Shown here: positions 1-10,210 of the stretch, piece by piece
How positions within the stretch are numbered: the stretch's first letter is position 1
Layout of the letters: each line of letters opens with the position of its first letter
NCBI GenBank assembly: GCA_016714125.1
Contig: JADJNX010000023.1
Location: 1-64,000, forward strand
Direction of reading: 5' to 3'
Length of the DNA: 64,000 bases
Source of the DNA: Ignavibacteriales bacterium
Lineage (GTDB): Bacteria > Bacteroidota > Ignavibacteria > Ignavibacteriales > Ignavibacteriaceae
Program-made: the position numbers and the translations under genes
Notes under the pieces: model-generated
Database searches by the model: none
What the model was told of the DNA's origin: nothing
The model's input: the letters and a program-made list of their open reading frames with translations, nothing else

Positions 1-19
1 ATAATCATAACCACTGTGG

Positions 20-1257
20 TCAGTGCTTAAGAGTAAGTAAGTCGTACAAGGAATCAAGATTGTCAGGAGTTAACTCAACGGAAGACATCTCAAATTTGTA
101 TTTGCGTGTTGGTGGCAATTTGGGAATGAATGGATCGTTGTAATCTACCAATGCTCCCATTTTTCTGAATAGACTGATGAGTTTGAGTGAGGGTGATTCC
201 CTCATGTCATCTATATCTTTTTTATATGCGGCACCGAGAATGAGAACTTTTGCTCCGTTCAGGGTCTTTTTGTGCTCATTGAGTATTTCGAGGCACCGCT
301 CAACAACATAATATGGTTGATAGGTGTTAACTTCACCTGCCAGTTCGATAAAGCGTGTGCTCACATCATACTGCCTGGCTTTCCAGGTGAGGTAAATGGA
401 TCGATGGGGATGCAATGACCACCAAGACCGACCGGGATAAAAAGCAATAAACCAAATGGTTTTGTTGCTGCAGCATCTATAACTTCCCACACATCTATAT
501 CCATTTTGTCAAAAACCATCTTGAGTTCATTAACGAGTGCAATATTTACTGCACGATAGATGTTTTCAAGAAGTTTAGTGGCTTCCGCTGCTCTTGGGGA
601 GCTGACGGGCACAGTTTTCACAATAATCTGGTTGTAAACTGCGACTGAAATTTCAAGACAGGCAGGAGTAACTCCTCCAACAACTTTTGGAATTGTAGCT
701 GTGTTGTAGTTTGGATTGTTAGGGTCTTCGCGTTCCGGACTAAAGGCAAGAAAAAAATCTTCCCCTACTTTATAATCTTCCCCGCTAACAGAATTTTTCC
801 CTGCTTTTTGCATCAGGGGTAATAAAATTTCATCAGTTGTTCCGGGATAGGTGGAAGACTCCAACACAACAAGTTGCCCCGGGCGAAGATATTTTGCCGC
901 CATCTTTGCAGAATTTTCGACATAAGAGAGATCGGGTTCACGATGTTTATTCAGCGGAGTGGGGACTGCAATTATAACAGCATCCACTTCAGGTAACCGT
1001 TCAAAACTACTTGTTGCTTCGAAAAGTCCTGAGTTTACAGCATCCGTGATTCGTTCACTTGCGATATGTTTAATGTAGCTTTTACCGGAGTTTAATACCG
1101 GTATTTTAGTTTCGTCGATGTCAAAACCGATGGTTTTGATGCCTTTATGTACAAACTCGAGTGCGAGTGGTAGTCCTACATAACCAAGCCCAATAATGCC
1201 TATTATGTGTTGTTTGTTTTCAATTTTATTTAGTAGTTGTTTTTTGTAGTCTGACAT
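20..1257 (-). CDS. Nucleotide-sugar dehydrogenase, WbpA-like (frameshifted)
   Basis: Oxidises the C6 of a UDP-sugar, probably UDP-GlcNAc, to a uronate for surface polysaccharide. The N-terminus has the Rossmann motif GLGYVGLPLA and the phrase SSTYPGTTDE typical of the WbpA/TviB/WecC family. The catalytic segment GLGGHCIPIDPF carries the active-site cysteine, and the C-terminal domain reads LILGAAYKKDIDDMRESPS. The start is the ATG at 1257. Between about 380 and 450 the frame slips three times, each repaired by one or two bases in short runs (GG/TTT, CC, TTT), and the protein is otherwise full length, about 415 residues. The preceding epimerase ends 20 bp upstream, so the two are probably one operon. 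The WbpE/D/B-type genes at 45.5-48.3 kb could act on its product. Exact substrate is inferred, not proven. Confidence 0.88.
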
Positions 1258-1277
1258 TTTCAATTAAATTAATTTAT

Positions 1278-2186
1278 TTAGTCTGCTAAGTTATAATATT
1301 TGAGCATTTTTTCAATACCAATTTCCATGGTAACTTGAGGTTTGAATGTTAAAATATCGTTAATTTGAGAAATTTCACAATAGCTGTGAAGTATATCACC
1401 TGAACGAGGGGGGTCATATTTTGGTGTTACGGTTGTTCCGAGCTTCCGGGGAGATGATTTTTATCAGGTCGTTCAGGGAGGTTTTTCGCCGCATCCGAGA
1501 TTTAGAGGGGACGCAGTTCATGTGCATGGACGAGATCGGAGATATATATAAAATCTCGGGTTTGTTCGCCGTCGCCGAAGATGGTGGGGGTTCCGCCGTC
1601 TTTTATGATGCTGAGGAATTTAGGGATTACGGCTGAATATTCCGAAAAAGGGTTTTGTCGTGGACCATATACATTAAAAAACCGGAAGATGACGACTGAG
1701 AGTCCAAATGCTGTGTTATAAAAACGACAAAGTTTTTCGCCGAGGAGTTTACTTAGTCCGTATGGGGAAAGGGGGTTATCGGGGTTTTCCTCGGTTATGG
1801 GGAAGATTTGTGTATCGCCATAAACCGCGGATGAGGATGCAAATGTTACTCGTTTAACTTTGTTTTGATGTGCAGCCTCGAGAACGGTTTGAGTGCCCAT
1901 GAAGTTTACTTCGTAGGTTCCGATGGGATCGTTAAATGATGCGGGGAACTGATGCGAGAGCTGCGAGGTGGATTACCGCGTCACATCCTTCCATAACTTC
2001 GTTTACGATGGAGGCATTACGGATATCACCTTCCACTATTTTAAGTTTTCCGGAGATATGGGAGAGGTTTTCGCGTTTTCCCGTGAGGAAATTGTCGAGA
2101 ACTACCACTTCCCACCCTTTGTTTACGAAGTTTTCCGCCATGTGTGAGCCGATGAAGCCGGCCCCGCCTGTTATAAGGAGACGCAT
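1278..2186 (-). CDS. NAD-dependent sugar epimerase/dehydratase (extended SDR, frameshifted)
   Basis: Extended short-chain dehydrogenase of the UDP-glucose/UDP-GlcNAc 4-epimerase type. It begins with TGGAGFIGSH, has the HLAALASVP segment, the SSSAVYGD region and the catalytic YGLSK, then FFNVYGPRQNP and the C-terminal GDGEQTRDFIYISDLVHAH. The last part, PPRSGDILHSY and a terminal EIGIEKMLKYY, is found only by changing frame near 1480-1500 and again near 1450. Another slip sits near 1930. Restored length is about 300 residues, normal for the family. It lies just upstream of the WbpA-like dehydrogenase. Whether it acts on glucose, GlcNAc or a uronate cannot be told from sequence alone. Confidence 0.85.
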
Positions 2187-2203
2187 TTAGATTCCGGGTT
2201 TAA

Positions 2204-2233
2204 CCGCAAAGACGCAGAGAGCACGCAAAGGAG
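2204..2233. repeat. Intergenic repeat of the ACCGCAAAGACGC family
   Basis: A short run of related heptamer-like units (aaccgcaaagacgc, agagagcacgc, aaagg) lies between the epimerase and the T9SS protein. Similar text recurs at 33.55 kb and, as a diverged CACAGAG variety, at 33.6 and 48.4 kb. No coding potential. Confidence 0.6.
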
Positions 2234-2476
2234 ATTCTTTGTTATTAAATTTCTTGCGGTTATTAATCATTTTTCGAATTTTAAATTTAGCGTGTTTCTC
2301 GGGTTTGTTATTGGTTTATTTATTTCTGCAAATTTAAAATTCTTACGTGTCGTAAAGTTACGACAAAATTGTGAAAGTGCAAGAACAGGTTAGTTTCATG
2401 GACGCCTAAAAGCCCAGAGGAGGATTGGTTGATTGTTTTAGGGCTGCACGAACATGGTTTTCCAGTCTCGGGGTGG

Positions 2477-4901
2477 GCTAGGTTTGAGGGTTTAGGGCTA
2501 GGGGTTCCTCTTTCATAAGTATCATTTTTACGTGTTTTTCGATATTTCCCGGCACGAACATGTACTAGATATGCTCCGGATGGGAGGTTTGAGCCGTCGA
2601 ATTTGATGCAAAGGATTGTTCCGGATTCGGAGTTCATCTTTGAAGAGTGTGACTAATCCTTTCACCTGTTGAGTTATAAACTTTTACTGTTGTTTGTGCA
2701 GTTTCAGGAAGTTTGATGTTTATGTTGGTTTCAGGATTAAACGGATTTGGAGAAGTTTAATTTCGATATCCTTTCGGTAACATTCCGATAGATCAACTTC
2801 CACGATTCCTGAATACTCAAATTTGCCATCGTTGTCGATTTGTTTGAGGCGATAGGAATATTTTGAGGAGCCGGTTGGTTTGTCGGAGAATGAATAATAT
2901 TTTGGGGAGTTGGAGGTGAAGTGTCCCTCGATAAAGCCGATTTTTGTCCAGTCAGAATTTTTATCCTTCCTTTCGATTTGGAATCCATAGTTGTCAACTT
3001 CTGTTGCTGTTTCCCAGTTGAGGTTTACGGTGTTGTTCTTTACCGATGCGGTGAAACTTACAAGTTCCACAGGGAGAGGAGCGTTGTAGGATTTTAGGAT
3101 TGTACCTGCGTTACCAACCACGATAGTAGAGGTTTCACTTAACACTAATGCACTCATAATGGACTGTTCAGAGACTTCTTTTGCTCGAATCCAATTTGTA
3201 CCACCATCAGTGGTTTTTATATTGTACCATCGTTCCCAACTGCAACTCCATGGTTTTCGTCATAAAATCTGACTGATTGAAGAATAGCTGAAGTATTCGA
3301 GGTTTGCCTTACCCAGTTTGTACCACCATTTGTTGTTTTGTATATATTTCCACCGGTACCAACTGCCCAACCTGTTGTCGTCGTGGGAAAATTTACAGAA
3401 TAAAAAGTGACTCCACTAATCTCTGCGTTTGCTTGAACTACCCAATCCTTGCCTCCGTTTGTGGTCTTAATAACTCTGCTATTAGTATTAAATCTTCCAC
3501 AAATAAAAGCGATTGTCGTATCCGGTGTTGTGCCGATTGCATAATAAGCACCTGAAGGTAATGTTGAGGGAGTAGCCCAACCCGAACCGTCTGTTGAATA
3601 CCTGACTAATCCTTGTGAGCCACAGAAATATCCTCTGGTATAGGTAGAAAACTTCACTTCCTGTGATCCCGCTGAGGTCGACAGAGAGATTGTCCAGTTC
3701 GACCCACCATTGGTTGTAACATAAAGATTTGTTGAAAAGACCAACCAACCTCTTGAGTCTGAAACAAATTCTATGTCATTAATGGAAGAAGGTGTCGGTA
3801 GAGGCGATGGAGAGCTCACATCACTCCAAGTAAGCCCGGCATCTAATGACTTTATGATCCTCCCTTCACTTCCTGCAGCCCAAATAGTTGTTCCATTGTG
3901 AGACTGTATGGAATTTAGAGGAGAAGTTACGGGGGCATAATAAGTTGTCGATTTAGTCCAGGAAACCCCACCATTTGTTGTTGTGTATAAATTACCGGAA
4001 GTCCCGACTAGGGTGCCGTTATTCTCGTTATAAAAGTAATAGAATTAAGTGAAACGGTACCTTCGGGAGCAGGGGTTGTCCAGGTATTTCCCCATCGGTC
4101 GAATATGAAATGTCTTCTGAAGATGAGACTGCTACAAGTTTTTGTGCGGATGAATATTCAACTGAATTCGGAATTATATTCGGAGGTGAAGAAGCCGAGG
4201 CCCAAGATGTACCACCGTTAGTCGTCATTTTCACAAGACTTTGCCCCATCGCAACCCCTGTTGAGAGTTGTAAATCGAATTACTTTCAAGGAGCTTGAAG
4301 TAATATTACTAAAATTAGAGACGCCGGCGGTAATCTTACCAACACTCCCATCGTCCGTAGCTATAAAACCGTTGTTTCCATCAATCATGTAGAAAGAGTT
4401 AAAGTTACCGTAAGTATTTTCATTGACATATACTGCCCACACGGAACCACCATCAGTTGTTTTATATAGTCGATAATTTATTTTATCAAGGAGGAAGCCG
4501 GTCTGTGAGTCAGTAAATTGTATCTGAGTGAAGCCTATTCCGGGGAGAGGTGGTGTTAGGGATGTCCAAGATTCTCCACCATTAGTGGTTTTGAGTAGAG
4601 TGGAGTTTGTGCCACAGGCATATCCAACTGTGGAGGTTGGGAAATGGACAGAATTCAGAATTGAGGTAGAATCAGTTCTAATAAGAATCCATGAACTGCC
4701 GTTATCGGTGGTTTTGGCTATAACACCCTTTGTCCCAACTGCTATAAGCGTTGAGGAAGAAGGAATCACCGCAGAACCATAGAATGTGTACCCCATCGGT
4801 TTGGGGTTCAGCCATGTCCAGTTATCCTGGGAGTAAGTTGTTATGCTAAATAAAAACAGTAATATTGTGCAGTAGGCAGCCTTTGTGCCATTAGCTTTCA
4901 T
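2477..4901 (-). CDS. Secreted YCF48-repeat protein with T9SS sorting domain (multiply frameshifted)
   Basis: Large exported beta-propeller-like protein. A signal peptide (MKANGTKAAYCTILLFLFS...) precedes many copies of a repeat with KTTNGGxxW, the YCF48/photosystem II assembly-factor-like motif, seen at several places between 4850 and 3200. Near 3080 comes the VELVSFTA module that also occurs in three other proteins of the window. Near 2740 the NPFNPETNI motif opens the type A sorting domain, which ends with SGAYLVHVRAGKYRKTRK and a stop at 2477. At least five frame slips break it (about 4240, 4030, 3220, 2760-2720, 2640, 2530). The reading frame recovers each time with matching repeat text, so one gene of roughly 800 residues is the best reading. 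Function unknown; probably a surface adhesin or scaffold exported by T9SS. Confidence 0.82.
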
Positions 4902-4987
4902 GGTAATTAACCTTAATGAATGATTATTTTTTTATAATTTCAATAACCACTCTCACCTAAACCATGCTTCAAAATTAAGAAAGTATT

Positions 4988-5757
4988 TTATAATGACCAA
5001 AATATTTTGGGGACTTTTTTTATTTTTTTTCTAAAGATAATTTTAAGTGCAAACTTTATCCCTTCCCAGACCATTGAAATTACAGGGATCAGGAGTCGAC
5101 GGGGTTCCTGCATGATGCGGTAGAGCCAGGCAAAACCGAGTTTTTTTTATCCATTTGGGGGTTATTTTGGTTTTTCCGGCGATGACATCGACCATACCAC
5201 CGCAGAGGTGAATTATTCTGACATTAAGGTGGTGTCTGTGGTTGTGGGCGAAGAGTTCTTTCTTTGGGGTTGAGATGCCAACGAGCAGGATGTCCGAGCG
5301 AACTTGTTAATCTGTTCCACGATTTTGTCTTCTTCTTCGGGTGTGAAGTAACCGTTTATACCGGGGTGGACGGTTTTTACTTTATAGTCATTTTTATATT
5401 TGAAGTGGCGGTACGATTAACCTCATCGGTAGCACCGACAATCATGACAGAATAGTTGTTTTTTGCTGCTTTATTTCAAAGTTCGAGAGTAAACCATGAA
5501 GTATATATCTCGCTTTTTAATTGTTGTCCCATCATTTTCATGAAGAGGAAGAGTCCCCTGCCATCGATGAGTAGAATGTCGAAGTTGTTTGTGATCTCGA
5601 GAAGTCCGGGTTTTTTTCATCAGATATGGTGTTCGAGAGACCGCCAGTGGACGACTTTTTGTTCCCCTGTTTGGATGGTGGAATCTATTTCGCTCCAGAG
5701 TTCTTCTTCGGTGAAGTCGGAGAAATTTATGCCGTGGAAGTTGATTTTAGTCAGCAT
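4988..5757 (-). CDS. WecG/TagA/CpsF-family glycosyltransferase (frameshifted)
   Basis: GT26-type enzyme that adds an N-acetylmannosamine-type or similar sugar to a lipid-linked intermediate at the inner membrane. Read in pieces on the minus strand, it starts MLTKINFHGINFSDFTEEE at 5757, continues with a segment ending in ILLIDGRGLFLFMK (family counterpart: DG-G-), then DILLVGISTPKKELFAHNHR, IIHLCGGMVDVIAGKTK and the diagnostic LGFAWLYRIMQEPRR. The stop is TAA at 4988. At least three indels break the frame (about 5630, 5450 and 5300-5150). Restored length, about 255 residues, matches the family. It sits with GT4 transferases and a UDP-sugar dehydrogenase, so it probably belongs to surface glycan assembly. 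Confidence 0.8.
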
Positions 5758-5768
5758 ACAGATGAATT

Positions 5769-5845
5769 TTTAGGGTACGCGGATACACGCAGAGAGGTTT
5801 TTGAGAAGGATTGTAACACGGATTACACGGATTACCGCGGATAGG
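5769..5845. repeat. Intergenic CGCGGAT/ACACGGATTACACGGAT repeat
   Basis: Degenerate tandem units of the type (A)CACGGATT and CGCGGATA fill the gap between two glycosyltransferases. The same family recurs at 6376-6414 inside a gene, at 6950-7040, 27314-27372 and 45351-45400. Confidence 0.65.
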
Positions 5846-5855
5846 TTCTGTGTTT

Positions 5856-6924
5856 TCATCTCATTAATATCTGTAATAACTGAGCATTGAATTTGTCGAT
5901 TGTGAAATTTTGTTCAAAGGTTTTGCGGTTTTGTTCCCCAAATTTACGGGTTTTATCGGGATTGGTCAACAGCGAAATCAGATTTCCAGGTGTCGGAAGT
6001 GTTTCAGGATCATTTCCGATCATGTCAGGAATGGCCCCTACGGGGTTTGAAAGTATTGCGAGTCCTGCCCTCATTGCTTCGAGAATTACCAATGGCATTG
6101 CATCTTTTTTAGTCGGGTAGATGAAGATATTGGATTGTTTGTAGAGCTTAAATAAATTGTCACCCGTAACACTTCCTCCATATTTAACTTTTTCTGCGAG
6201 TCCATTTTTATCAATGAGTTGTTGAAGAGCTACGGCGGTAATGTGGTTTTTCTTCTCCTGCGATGTTACAGGTGAAATCGTAACCATCTTTGTGCACTTC
6301 GGCAAGCAAATCGATAAGTTCAGGAATTCCCTTGTAGTTGTAAAAATTACTGACGAATAGTAAGTTAGGAGGGTTCCACGGATTATACGGATTATACACA
6401 GATTTCACGGATGAGGGTATATCAACAATTCCATTCGGGAGGATGTATATCTTTTTTGGGGTCAGAAAATCGAGATCAAACTTTAATTTTTCAGAGAGGG
6501 TGATTATCTCACTGTTGTTGAAAGAAAAGCAGTAAAGCTTTTTATAAAATTTTGATTTTAGTGCTGCGTCTTTTAACCCAGTGCCATGCAGGTGGAAAAT
6601 GGTCTTTCTCCTGAAAAATTTCATGATCAGAATGAAGAGAAAATCTCTAAGAAAAGGTGCCCCCGTTAGTGATGGAACAAAATAAACCAGATCGGGCCAA
6701 AAAGTCAGGACTGTAAACTTGGTTTTGACAATATTCGAAAAAAGTTTAATAAGCTTGGCGAGATTGAGTCCCCCTGTGCTTTTAACATCTTTAGCGTAGC
6801 TTAAACCGATAACCCTCGCATTGAATTTATGAAATAATTCGCGGTTCTCGAGGACGGCATTACACATTGTTGTAACTCCGGTGACAGGAGGTGGGAGTTT
6901 TAGCAAGAGAAGGAGTTTTTTCAT
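5856..6924 (-). CDS. Glycosyltransferase family 4 (one frameshift)
   Basis: GT-B retaining glycosyltransferase. The N-terminal acceptor domain starts KKLLLLLKLPPPVTGVTTMC and contains IFHLHGTGLKD. The hinge reads ILPNGIVDIPSS. The C-terminal donor domain has LLFVSNFYNYKGIPELI, then after a frame slip near 6260 NIAGEE, the SVTGDNLFKLYKQSNIFIYPTKKDAMPLVILEAMRAG block with the family Glu, and ends at 5856. Restored length is about 355 residues. Between the two domains about thirteen residues (VKSVYNPYNPWNPP) are encoded by an intergenic-type repeat. It is part of the polysaccharide block; donor and acceptor sugars are unknown. Confidence 0.88.
6376..6414. repeat. CACGGATTATACGGAT repeat copy translated in frame inside the GT4 gene
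   Basis: The sequence here (ccacggattatacggatta followed by tacacagatttcacgg) matches the intergenic repeat at 5805-5845 but lies inside the glycosyltransferase. It encodes the Asn/Pro/Tyr-rich stretch between the two Rossmann domains without breaking the frame. Confidence 0.7.
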
Positions 6925-6949
6925 TGTGTCAGGTTTTAAAAATAGAACA

Positions 6950-7040
6950 CGGATGGGACAGATTTAGCGATGATGATAGAACGCGGATGATATGTGCCGA
7001 AGGCATCCCTTTGGGAGATTAGGCGGATAAACGCGGATTC
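6950..7040. repeat. Intergenic GAACGCGGATGA repeat with a TGCCGAAGGCA hairpin
   Basis: Contains several CGCGGAT-type units and the small inverted repeat TGCCGAAGGCA. A similar CTGCCGAAGGCAG occurs at about 56472. It separates two GT4 genes and shows no coding potential. Confidence 0.6.
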
Positions 7041-7082
7041 TTTTATTTTTAATTTGTGGCATGTATTTAGATAAAAGGTCAT

Positions 7083-8108
7083 TTAGTGCACAAGGTCCTT
7101 TAAAGATTTTAAAAGTTCTTCAACCACCATCTCTATCCGATGGGGTGCTTCAAACACAAACTTATGCTCCCCATTAAGTATCTCAATAGTTTTTTGTGCC
7201 CAAAGTTCAACATCATTTTCGAGAACAAAACCGTTTTTGCCGGAAATAATAAGATCATCGGCTACTCCGGCATTGGGAGAAGTGATGACGGGTACCCCGA
7301 CTGAGAGAGCCTCGTTTGCTACAATTCCCCAAGTATCAATAATGGTTGGAAATAAAAGCACTTTGCACTTTTTATAATAAGCCTGTAATTGTTCCTGGTG
7401 AATATATCCGGCAAATGTGTGATCGATTCCTTTTTTTACAAGTGCAGTCTCCATATCACTTTTCAAAGGCCCATCACCTATGACCAGTACTTTTATTTTT
7501 CGATTTATATTAATTTTTGAAGCAACTTCAACAAAAAACGAGGGAAGTTTTCCTTCATCAATTCTACCTGAAAAAAGTAAATCAAATTCCTTGCCTTCTG
7601 ACCCATATTCATTAAAAGGAAAGTTCGAAATTTGCAGTGTAAATGGTGAAATATGAATTTTAGAAGCAAGGGTCTCGGGGATTATTTCCTTGATGTGTTG
7701 TTCTGATTTTTTGCCCGGAACTATGAAATGATCACTGTGTTTACAAAGTAATTTTCTTAAGAGTTGTGAGGATTTACTCAGTTTGGAGAACGGAAGTTGC
7801 CACATATCTGTGAAAAGAGAAATTTTTATCTTTTTTCGCTTTGCGAAGAGAAAAAGTTTGAGAGTATGTTTGTTAACTCCACCGAGGATAACAACATCCG
7901 GTTGAAACTTTTTGGCAATGAGCGTGACGCTTTCATTCAATTTAATGAAATGGTGTGGATGATTAAGATGAGGAATTTGCCAGCGATGTCCTTCTACTGC
8001 GATATCGGTATAAATTACAAATAATTTCTCGCCAAGCTTCGTCCCCAATTCATCATATAAGGGAAGGCGATAGGGAGCCGGGAAATTGGTGACAAGAAGA
8101 ATTCTCAT
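7083..8108 (-). CDS. Glycosyltransferase family 4
   Basis: Intact 341-residue GT-B enzyme. It opens with MRILLVTNFPAPYRLPLYDELG, a start common in GT4 enzymes of exopolysaccharide loci. The C-terminal half has DLLFSGRIDEGKLPSFFVE (donor domain entry), VLVIGDGPLKSDME, AGYIHQEQLQAYYKKCKVLLFPTIIDTWGIVANEALSVGVPVITSPNAGVADD with the conserved EALS glutamate. Its ATG overlaps the stop of the upstream transferase, so the two are translationally coupled. Cytoplasmic or membrane-associated; probably adds one sugar of the surface glycan. Specificity cannot be read from sequence. Confidence 0.9.
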   Translation of the reverse strand: MRILLVTNFPAPYRLPLYDELGTKLGEKLFVIYTDIAVEGHRWQIPHLNHPHHFIKLNESVTLIAKKFQPDVVILGGVNKHTLKLFLFAKRKKIKISLFTDMWQLPFSKLSKSSQLLRKLLCKHSDHFIVPGKKSEQHIKEIIPETLASKIHISPFTLQISNFPFNEYGSEGKEFDLLFSGRIDEGKLPSFFVEVASKININRKIKVLVIGDGPLKSDMETALVKKGIDHTFAGYIHQEQLQAYYKKCKVLLFPTIIDTWGIVANEALSVGVPVITSPNAGVADDLIISGKNGFVLENDVELWAQKTIEILNGEHKFVFEAPHRIEMVVEELLKSLKDLVH

Positions 8109-9324
8109 CCAACTTCTTCCAATCTTTTATTTATCTTTTCCATGAGTTCAAAATTAACCGATTTTAGATTAAAAATCTCCGAAGCTATCAATTTCCCTTT
8201 TTCGCCAATTGTTTTTGCAAGGATTGGATCATCTATAATCATTTTCAATTTTGCCTTGAAGATCGGAAACATCTCCGGGGTATAAAAGAATACATGTTCT
8301 CCGTCTTTCAATTTAGAATCCAATTCCACTGTTCTTGTGACAATTACCGGATTACCTGTAAGGAGAAATTCACCCAATCGAAAAGGAACACTGGCCTCAG
8401 ATTTGGGATTATCAGGACGAGGAATTACCAGACCAAGCGCATTATTAAGATAACCATGGTATTCTTCGTCAGAAATTTTCCCGGTAAATATGGTTTTTTC
8501 TGAAATATTGTACTCTGCCGCAAGTTTTTGAAGCGATGGATCAATTTGTCCTGCAACTATCAGTTTTACATCTGGAAATTTTTCTGACAACCAGGAAAAT
8601 GCCTTAAAAAGTGTTTGAGGGTCATCCTTTTCGTAAGAGTGGCTCCCTCTTGTTGTCCTGTTGAAACCTGAATAGAAAAAATAGTTGTTTGTCTCGGGGA
8701 GGGTAATTTTTCCTTTCCAATCCGCTGCGGTAAGAGGATAGAATAAAATTTTTTCTTTTTTGATCCCGATAGAATCACAATATTCCATCAATAACTTGCT
8801 GATCACCAAAATATAATCGAACCTGCGAATGAATACTCTTTCAAATAAATAACCGGAATAAAATCGTTTTGCTTCGGGATAAATAATATGATCAGGATAT
8901 TCATCAAGCGAAAAGACATAGATGATATTGCGAAATTTTGAAATAGCCGCTAGAAGGAGATTAACAGAACTTAAATAAGTACCGTAGAGAAGAATTACAT
9001 CAATTTTATTAATGGAATTTTCATGATGGAGATATTCCAAAAGTTTAAAAATTCCCGAAGAGAGATTTACAAATTTCGTCAGTTTAGATGTGGGCCATTC
9101 AGTTGATTTATGTACATAACTAAATCTCACCGCATCAAATACACCGATATAAGTTTGTTTTCGGTGTTTTCACCCCTCTCAGTACCTCTAAAGACTACAA
9201 TTTCAGCCGTGCACCCATTCTCCTGAAGTCCTTTTGCGATGTGGTAACATCTTTTTGTAGAGGCACCACCGTGAGGGAATCCGTTTCCAAAGATAATTTT
9301 AACATTAGGGTGAGTCCTGCTCAC
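8105..9324 (-). CDS. Glycosyltransferase family 4 (one frameshift)
   Basis: A GT-B glycosyltransferase of about 405 residues, broken once near 9140. The N-terminal piece has GNGFPHGGASTKRCYHIAKGL, the glycine-rich entry of the acceptor domain. One base later the frame continues as RFSYVHKSTEWPTSKLTK, then VFSLDEYPDHI, FFYSGFNRTTRG, LIVAGQIDPSLQKL and LVIPRPDNPKSEASVPFRLGEFLLTGNPVIVT, the donor domain. The start is probably the GTG at 9324, which overlaps the TGA of the DUF2520 gene. It could be mistaken for two overlapping genes, but neither half alone is a complete GT-B fold. Confidence 0.85.
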
Positions 9325-10193
9325 TTACCCTCTTCTTCGGTTTTGTTTGGCACAATTTTTAAGTTAATGCCGAGCATTTTCGCAGTTTCTTCCGAGAGAC
9401 GGATGTAGGTTAAAAGCTGTTCCTGAGAGGAGCCATCATAACTGAGAGCATTCAGGTGCTCCTGAAGTGTACCAAAATCTTTGCGGGAAATAACTCCCGA
9501 AACCGAGTTTTCGGGTCCATTTTCGATGATATTTTGGATGGTTGTCGCAATAATTGGGGTAAATATCTTAAAATAATCTTTCTCTTTACCACCGGCCTTT
9601 TCAAACATCTTCATCGAATCAGCAATGATCACCGGGAAAAAGTTGGAAGCAAAAACCGCAGCGAGATGATAATATATTTTTAACTCAGGTTTTATGCAGA
9701 TTGGTTTTAGTTTAAGTCGCTTGGCAAATTGCAGCATCATTTTTTCAGCCTTCACCGAAGATGCTTCGATGCAGACGGGTAGATCCCACAAGCGGATGGC
9801 TTTTCTTGAAGGGAAACTTTGTGGAATATGGAAAGATCCCGTCATTGCTCCCATCTTTTTAAGAGAAGCAAGTTCTGCAGAGGTTTTTGATCCTGAAAGG
9901 TGCATAAAAAGGGTGGTCTTGAAGTTTAGCGGGAGTCCCGCGAGGGTATCTGCCACTTCTTTTATCGCAGAATCGGGAACAGCAATTATACACACCTGAA
10001 ATTTAGAAGCAAACTTTGAGATATCCTTTATATTTGTCGAGATTTCATCCACCATAAATTCTTCGGCAAATTTCTTGAGGGGTTCTTCAGTCCTGTTCGA
10101 AGCAAAGTGGATAAAATATCCAACATCCACAAATGCGTCTCCCAACGTCCATGCAACTCTTCCGGTTCCTATGAAAGCTGCTCTAAATTCCAA
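9321..10193 (-). CDS. Rossmann-like/DUF2520 domain protein
   Basis: About 290 residues. The N-terminal Rossmann-like domain starts FRAAFIGTGRVAWTLGDAF and contains CIIAVPDSAIKEVADTL. The C-terminal DUF2520 helical domain has HIPQSFP and YYHLAAVFASNFFPVIIADS. The family resembles ketopantoate/F420-type NADP reductases but has no established reaction. The only plausible start is TTG at 10193, so the true start may be slightly different. It overlaps the GT4 gene downstream and follows the MEMO gene by 17 bp, so it may belong to the AMMECR1-MEMO operon rather than the glycan block. Confidence 0.85.
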   Translation of the reverse strand: MEFRAAFIGTGRVAWTLGDAFVDVGYFIHFASNRTEEPLKKFAEEFMVDEISTNIKDISKFASKFQVCIIAVPDSAIKEVADTLAGLPLNFKTTLFMHLSGSKTSAELASLKKMGAMTGSFHIPQSFPSRKAIRLWDLPVCIEASSVKAEKMMLQFAKRLKLKPICIKPELKIYYHLAAVFASNFFPVIIADSMKMFEKAGGKEKDYFKIFTPIIATTIQNIIENGPENSVSGVISRKDFGTLQEHLNALSYDGSSQEQLLTYIRLSEETAKMLGINLKIVPNKTEEEGK

Positions 10194-10210
10194 TAACAGA
10201 CTCCAAATCT

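Noticed and set aside
1421..1636. Plus-strand 71-residue ORF
   Set aside because: It lies antisense to the epimerase and has no motif; it is a shadow frame.
8105..9324. Two overlapping genes (a 65-residue ORF followed by a 341-residue ORF)
   Set aside because: The short part is the missing N-terminus of the same GT-B fold; one base restores the join.
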